Assembly: GCF_900142085.1 (NCBI RefSeq)
Contig: NZ_FQZQ01000005.1
Coordinates: 124,001 to 188,000 of the forward strand
Reading direction: 5' to 3'
DNA length: 64,000 bases
Source of the DNA: Shimia gijangensis
GTDB lineage: Bacteria; Pseudomonadota; Alphaproteobacteria; Rhodobacterales; Rhodobacteraceae
Shown here: positions 63,977 to 64,000 of the stretch, piece by piece
Numbering within the stretch: position 1 is the stretch's first letter
Layout of the letters: each line of letters starts with the position of its first letter
Program-made: the position numbers and the translations under genes
Notes under the pieces: generated by a model
What the model was told of the DNA's origin: nothing
The model's database searches: none
The model's input: only the letters and a program-made list of their open reading frames with translations

Positions 63977-64000
63977 ATGACGTTAATAATTGACATGGAT
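63977..64000 (+). CDS. Start of a gene cut by the right edge
   Basis: ATG 63977 preceded by ATGGAGACTAGC opens the frame MTLIIDMD to the edge. Too short to identify. Its divergence from the NsrR-type gene, about 48 bases apart, suggests an NO-stress or denitrification-related target. Confidence 0.4.

Overview
The window looks like chromosomal DNA of a marine Roseobacter-group alphaproteobacterium (Rhodobacteraceae/Roseobacteraceae). The evidence is moderately high GC content, dense operons with ATGA-type overlaps, many ABC uptake systems for organic nitrogen and sugars, a non-pyrrolysine MttB-family methyltransferase, a reductive pyrimidine pathway with RutR-like regulators, and a gcvTHP operon behind a tandem glycine riboswitch. 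This is inferred from gene content only; no rRNA or tRNA gene was recognised.

Layout. 1-8.4 kb: an aldehyde dehydrogenase cut by the left edge, a divergent FAD amine oxidase, and a Liv-type ABC operon (livK-like binding protein, livG, livF, livH, livM) ending in an alpha/beta hydrolase, with a divergent PAS-LuxR regulator. 8.5-21.9 kb: a deoxy-sugar acid island read as non-phosphorylative L-fucose (or related 6-deoxyhexose) catabolism. It holds a four-gene sugar ABC transporter, mutarotase, aldose dehydrogenase, lactonase, two enolase-superfamily dehydratases, a split UxaA-type dehydratase, an RraA-like protein, an SDR, a fumarylacetoacetase-fold hydrolase and an IclR regulator. 22.0-24.25 kb: a graveyard of broken insertion sequences (two different IS3-family fragments, one IS110 left end) and a frameshifted sulfotransferase fragment.

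24.25-33.0 kb: a PBP4-type D,D-peptidase, then a GlxA-type AraC regulator, a GntR regulator and a DHDPS-family / aldehyde dehydrogenase / FAD oxidoreductase operon facing an MttB-family methyltransferase. Together these suggest catabolism of a quaternary or N-methylated amine. 33.2-39.3 kb: housekeeping and small genes (DMT exporter, nadD, DUF2059, ettA), an orphan hypothetical gene, a duplicated ettA 3' tail, a nested inverted-repeat element, and a lipoprotein behind stacked palindromes. 39.4-46.3 kb: a three-gene 2-oxoacid:ferredoxin-type oxidoreductase (FAD/Fe-S subunit, fused gamma-alpha, beta), a thioesterase, a geranylgeranyl-reductase-like flavoprotein and a thioredoxin.

46.3-58.5 kb: a complete reductive pyrimidine catabolism region: preT-preA (dihydropyrimidine dehydrogenase), dihydropyrimidinase, beta-ureidopropionase, an NMT1/THI5-type ABC importer and two RutR-like TetR regulators followed by an MFS transporter. 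I find RutR-like palindromes in the hydrolase/regulator divergent region and upstream of preT, which would join both operons into one regulon. 58.7-63.4 kb: gcvT-gcvH-gcvP with riboswitch and terminator. 63.5-64 kb: an NsrR-type Rrf2 regulator and the first codons of a divergent gene cut by the right edge.
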